A stretch of DNA of 5,734 nucleotides from Firmicutes bacterium UBA4845 (lineage in GTDB: Bacteria > Bacillota > Clostridia > Tissierellales > Sedimentibacteraceae): contig DHER01000083.1 of the NCBI GenBank assembly GCA_002399975.1, forward strand, positions 1 to 5,734. The letters run 5' to 3'. Below are positions 5,691-5,734 of this stretch, piece by piece. The notes beneath the pieces are model-generated. The model saw only the letters and a program-made list of their open reading frames with translations. It was not told where the DNA came from and made no database searches. Each line of letters starts with the position of its first letter. Within the stretch, counting starts at the first letter, position 1. Made by a program: the position numbers and the translations under genes.

Positions 5691-5734
5691 ATCACACCTA
5701 CTTTCTTAAGATATAATATGATTAGCCCGACAAA
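5691..5734 (-). promoter_or_regulatory. Leader region of the ATPase gene, possible -10 boxes only
   Basis: Read on the minus strand, the 44 bases before the ATPase start are AT-rich with a CATATTATATC stretch that could provide a -10 box, then AGGTG (plus 5695-5699) as the ribosome binding site. No convincing -35 lies at the proper distance inside the window. One of the three frames stays open through the edge, so an overlapping upstream gene is equally possible. Confidence 0.25.

Noticed and set aside
1038..5734. Second copy of the tRNA 3' end as an attachment site
   Set aside because: Reading through the window on both strands found no repeat longer than a few bases (for example TCGAAT near 1393), so no attachment site pair is claimed.
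1..5734. CRISPR array or long tandem repeats
   Set aside because: No regularly spaced direct repeats were seen.

Overview
The window looks like chromosomal DNA of a low-GC Firmicute, most likely a member of the Lachnospiraceae (class Clostridia). The pointers are a leftmost gene that resembles the DUF3881 family, which I associate with that group, strong AGGAGG-type ribosome binding sites, AT-rich intergenic DNA, and a tRNA gene that does not encode its CCA end. The genus cannot be read from the sequence.

Left part (1-1110): a DUF3881-like gene, then a tRNA-Arg(CCT) gene with a well-placed promoter and a strong intrinsic terminator. This appears to be core-type sequence, and the tRNA is a plausible edge of an accessory region. 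Middle part (about 1111-2053): a decayed insertion sequence on the minus strand. It holds an N-terminally truncated IS91/Y2-type transposase broken by two single-base frameshifts, with its Y-x-x-x-Y catalytic motif reduced to H-x-x-x-Y. Behind it is a small 59-codon-equivalent reading frame, itself split by a frameshift at an A6 run. No intact gene is visible between 1104 and 2147.

Right part (2090-5734): a compact DNA-modification or defence-like locus. A plus-strand C5-cytosine DNA methyltransferase (2148-3287) has all diagnostic motifs. It faces two minus-strand genes that form a tight operon: a GHKL/MORC-MutL-like ATPase (5690-4257), followed after 1 base by a 327-residue protein with Rossmann methyltransferase-like landmarks that I cannot assign to a named family (4255-3272). 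The methyltransferase and the Rossmann-like gene overlap tail to tail by 16 bp.

A m5C methyltransferase next to a MutL/MORC-type ATPase is a known arrangement in predicted restriction-modification and phage-conflict systems. Here no nuclease is recognisable in the window. The effector either lies beyond position 5734, is hidden in the unassigned protein, or the ATPase plus Rossmann-like pair acts without a classical restriction enzyme. This three-gene unit is the most interesting part of the window. Its function as a defence system is inference, not demonstrated by the sequence.
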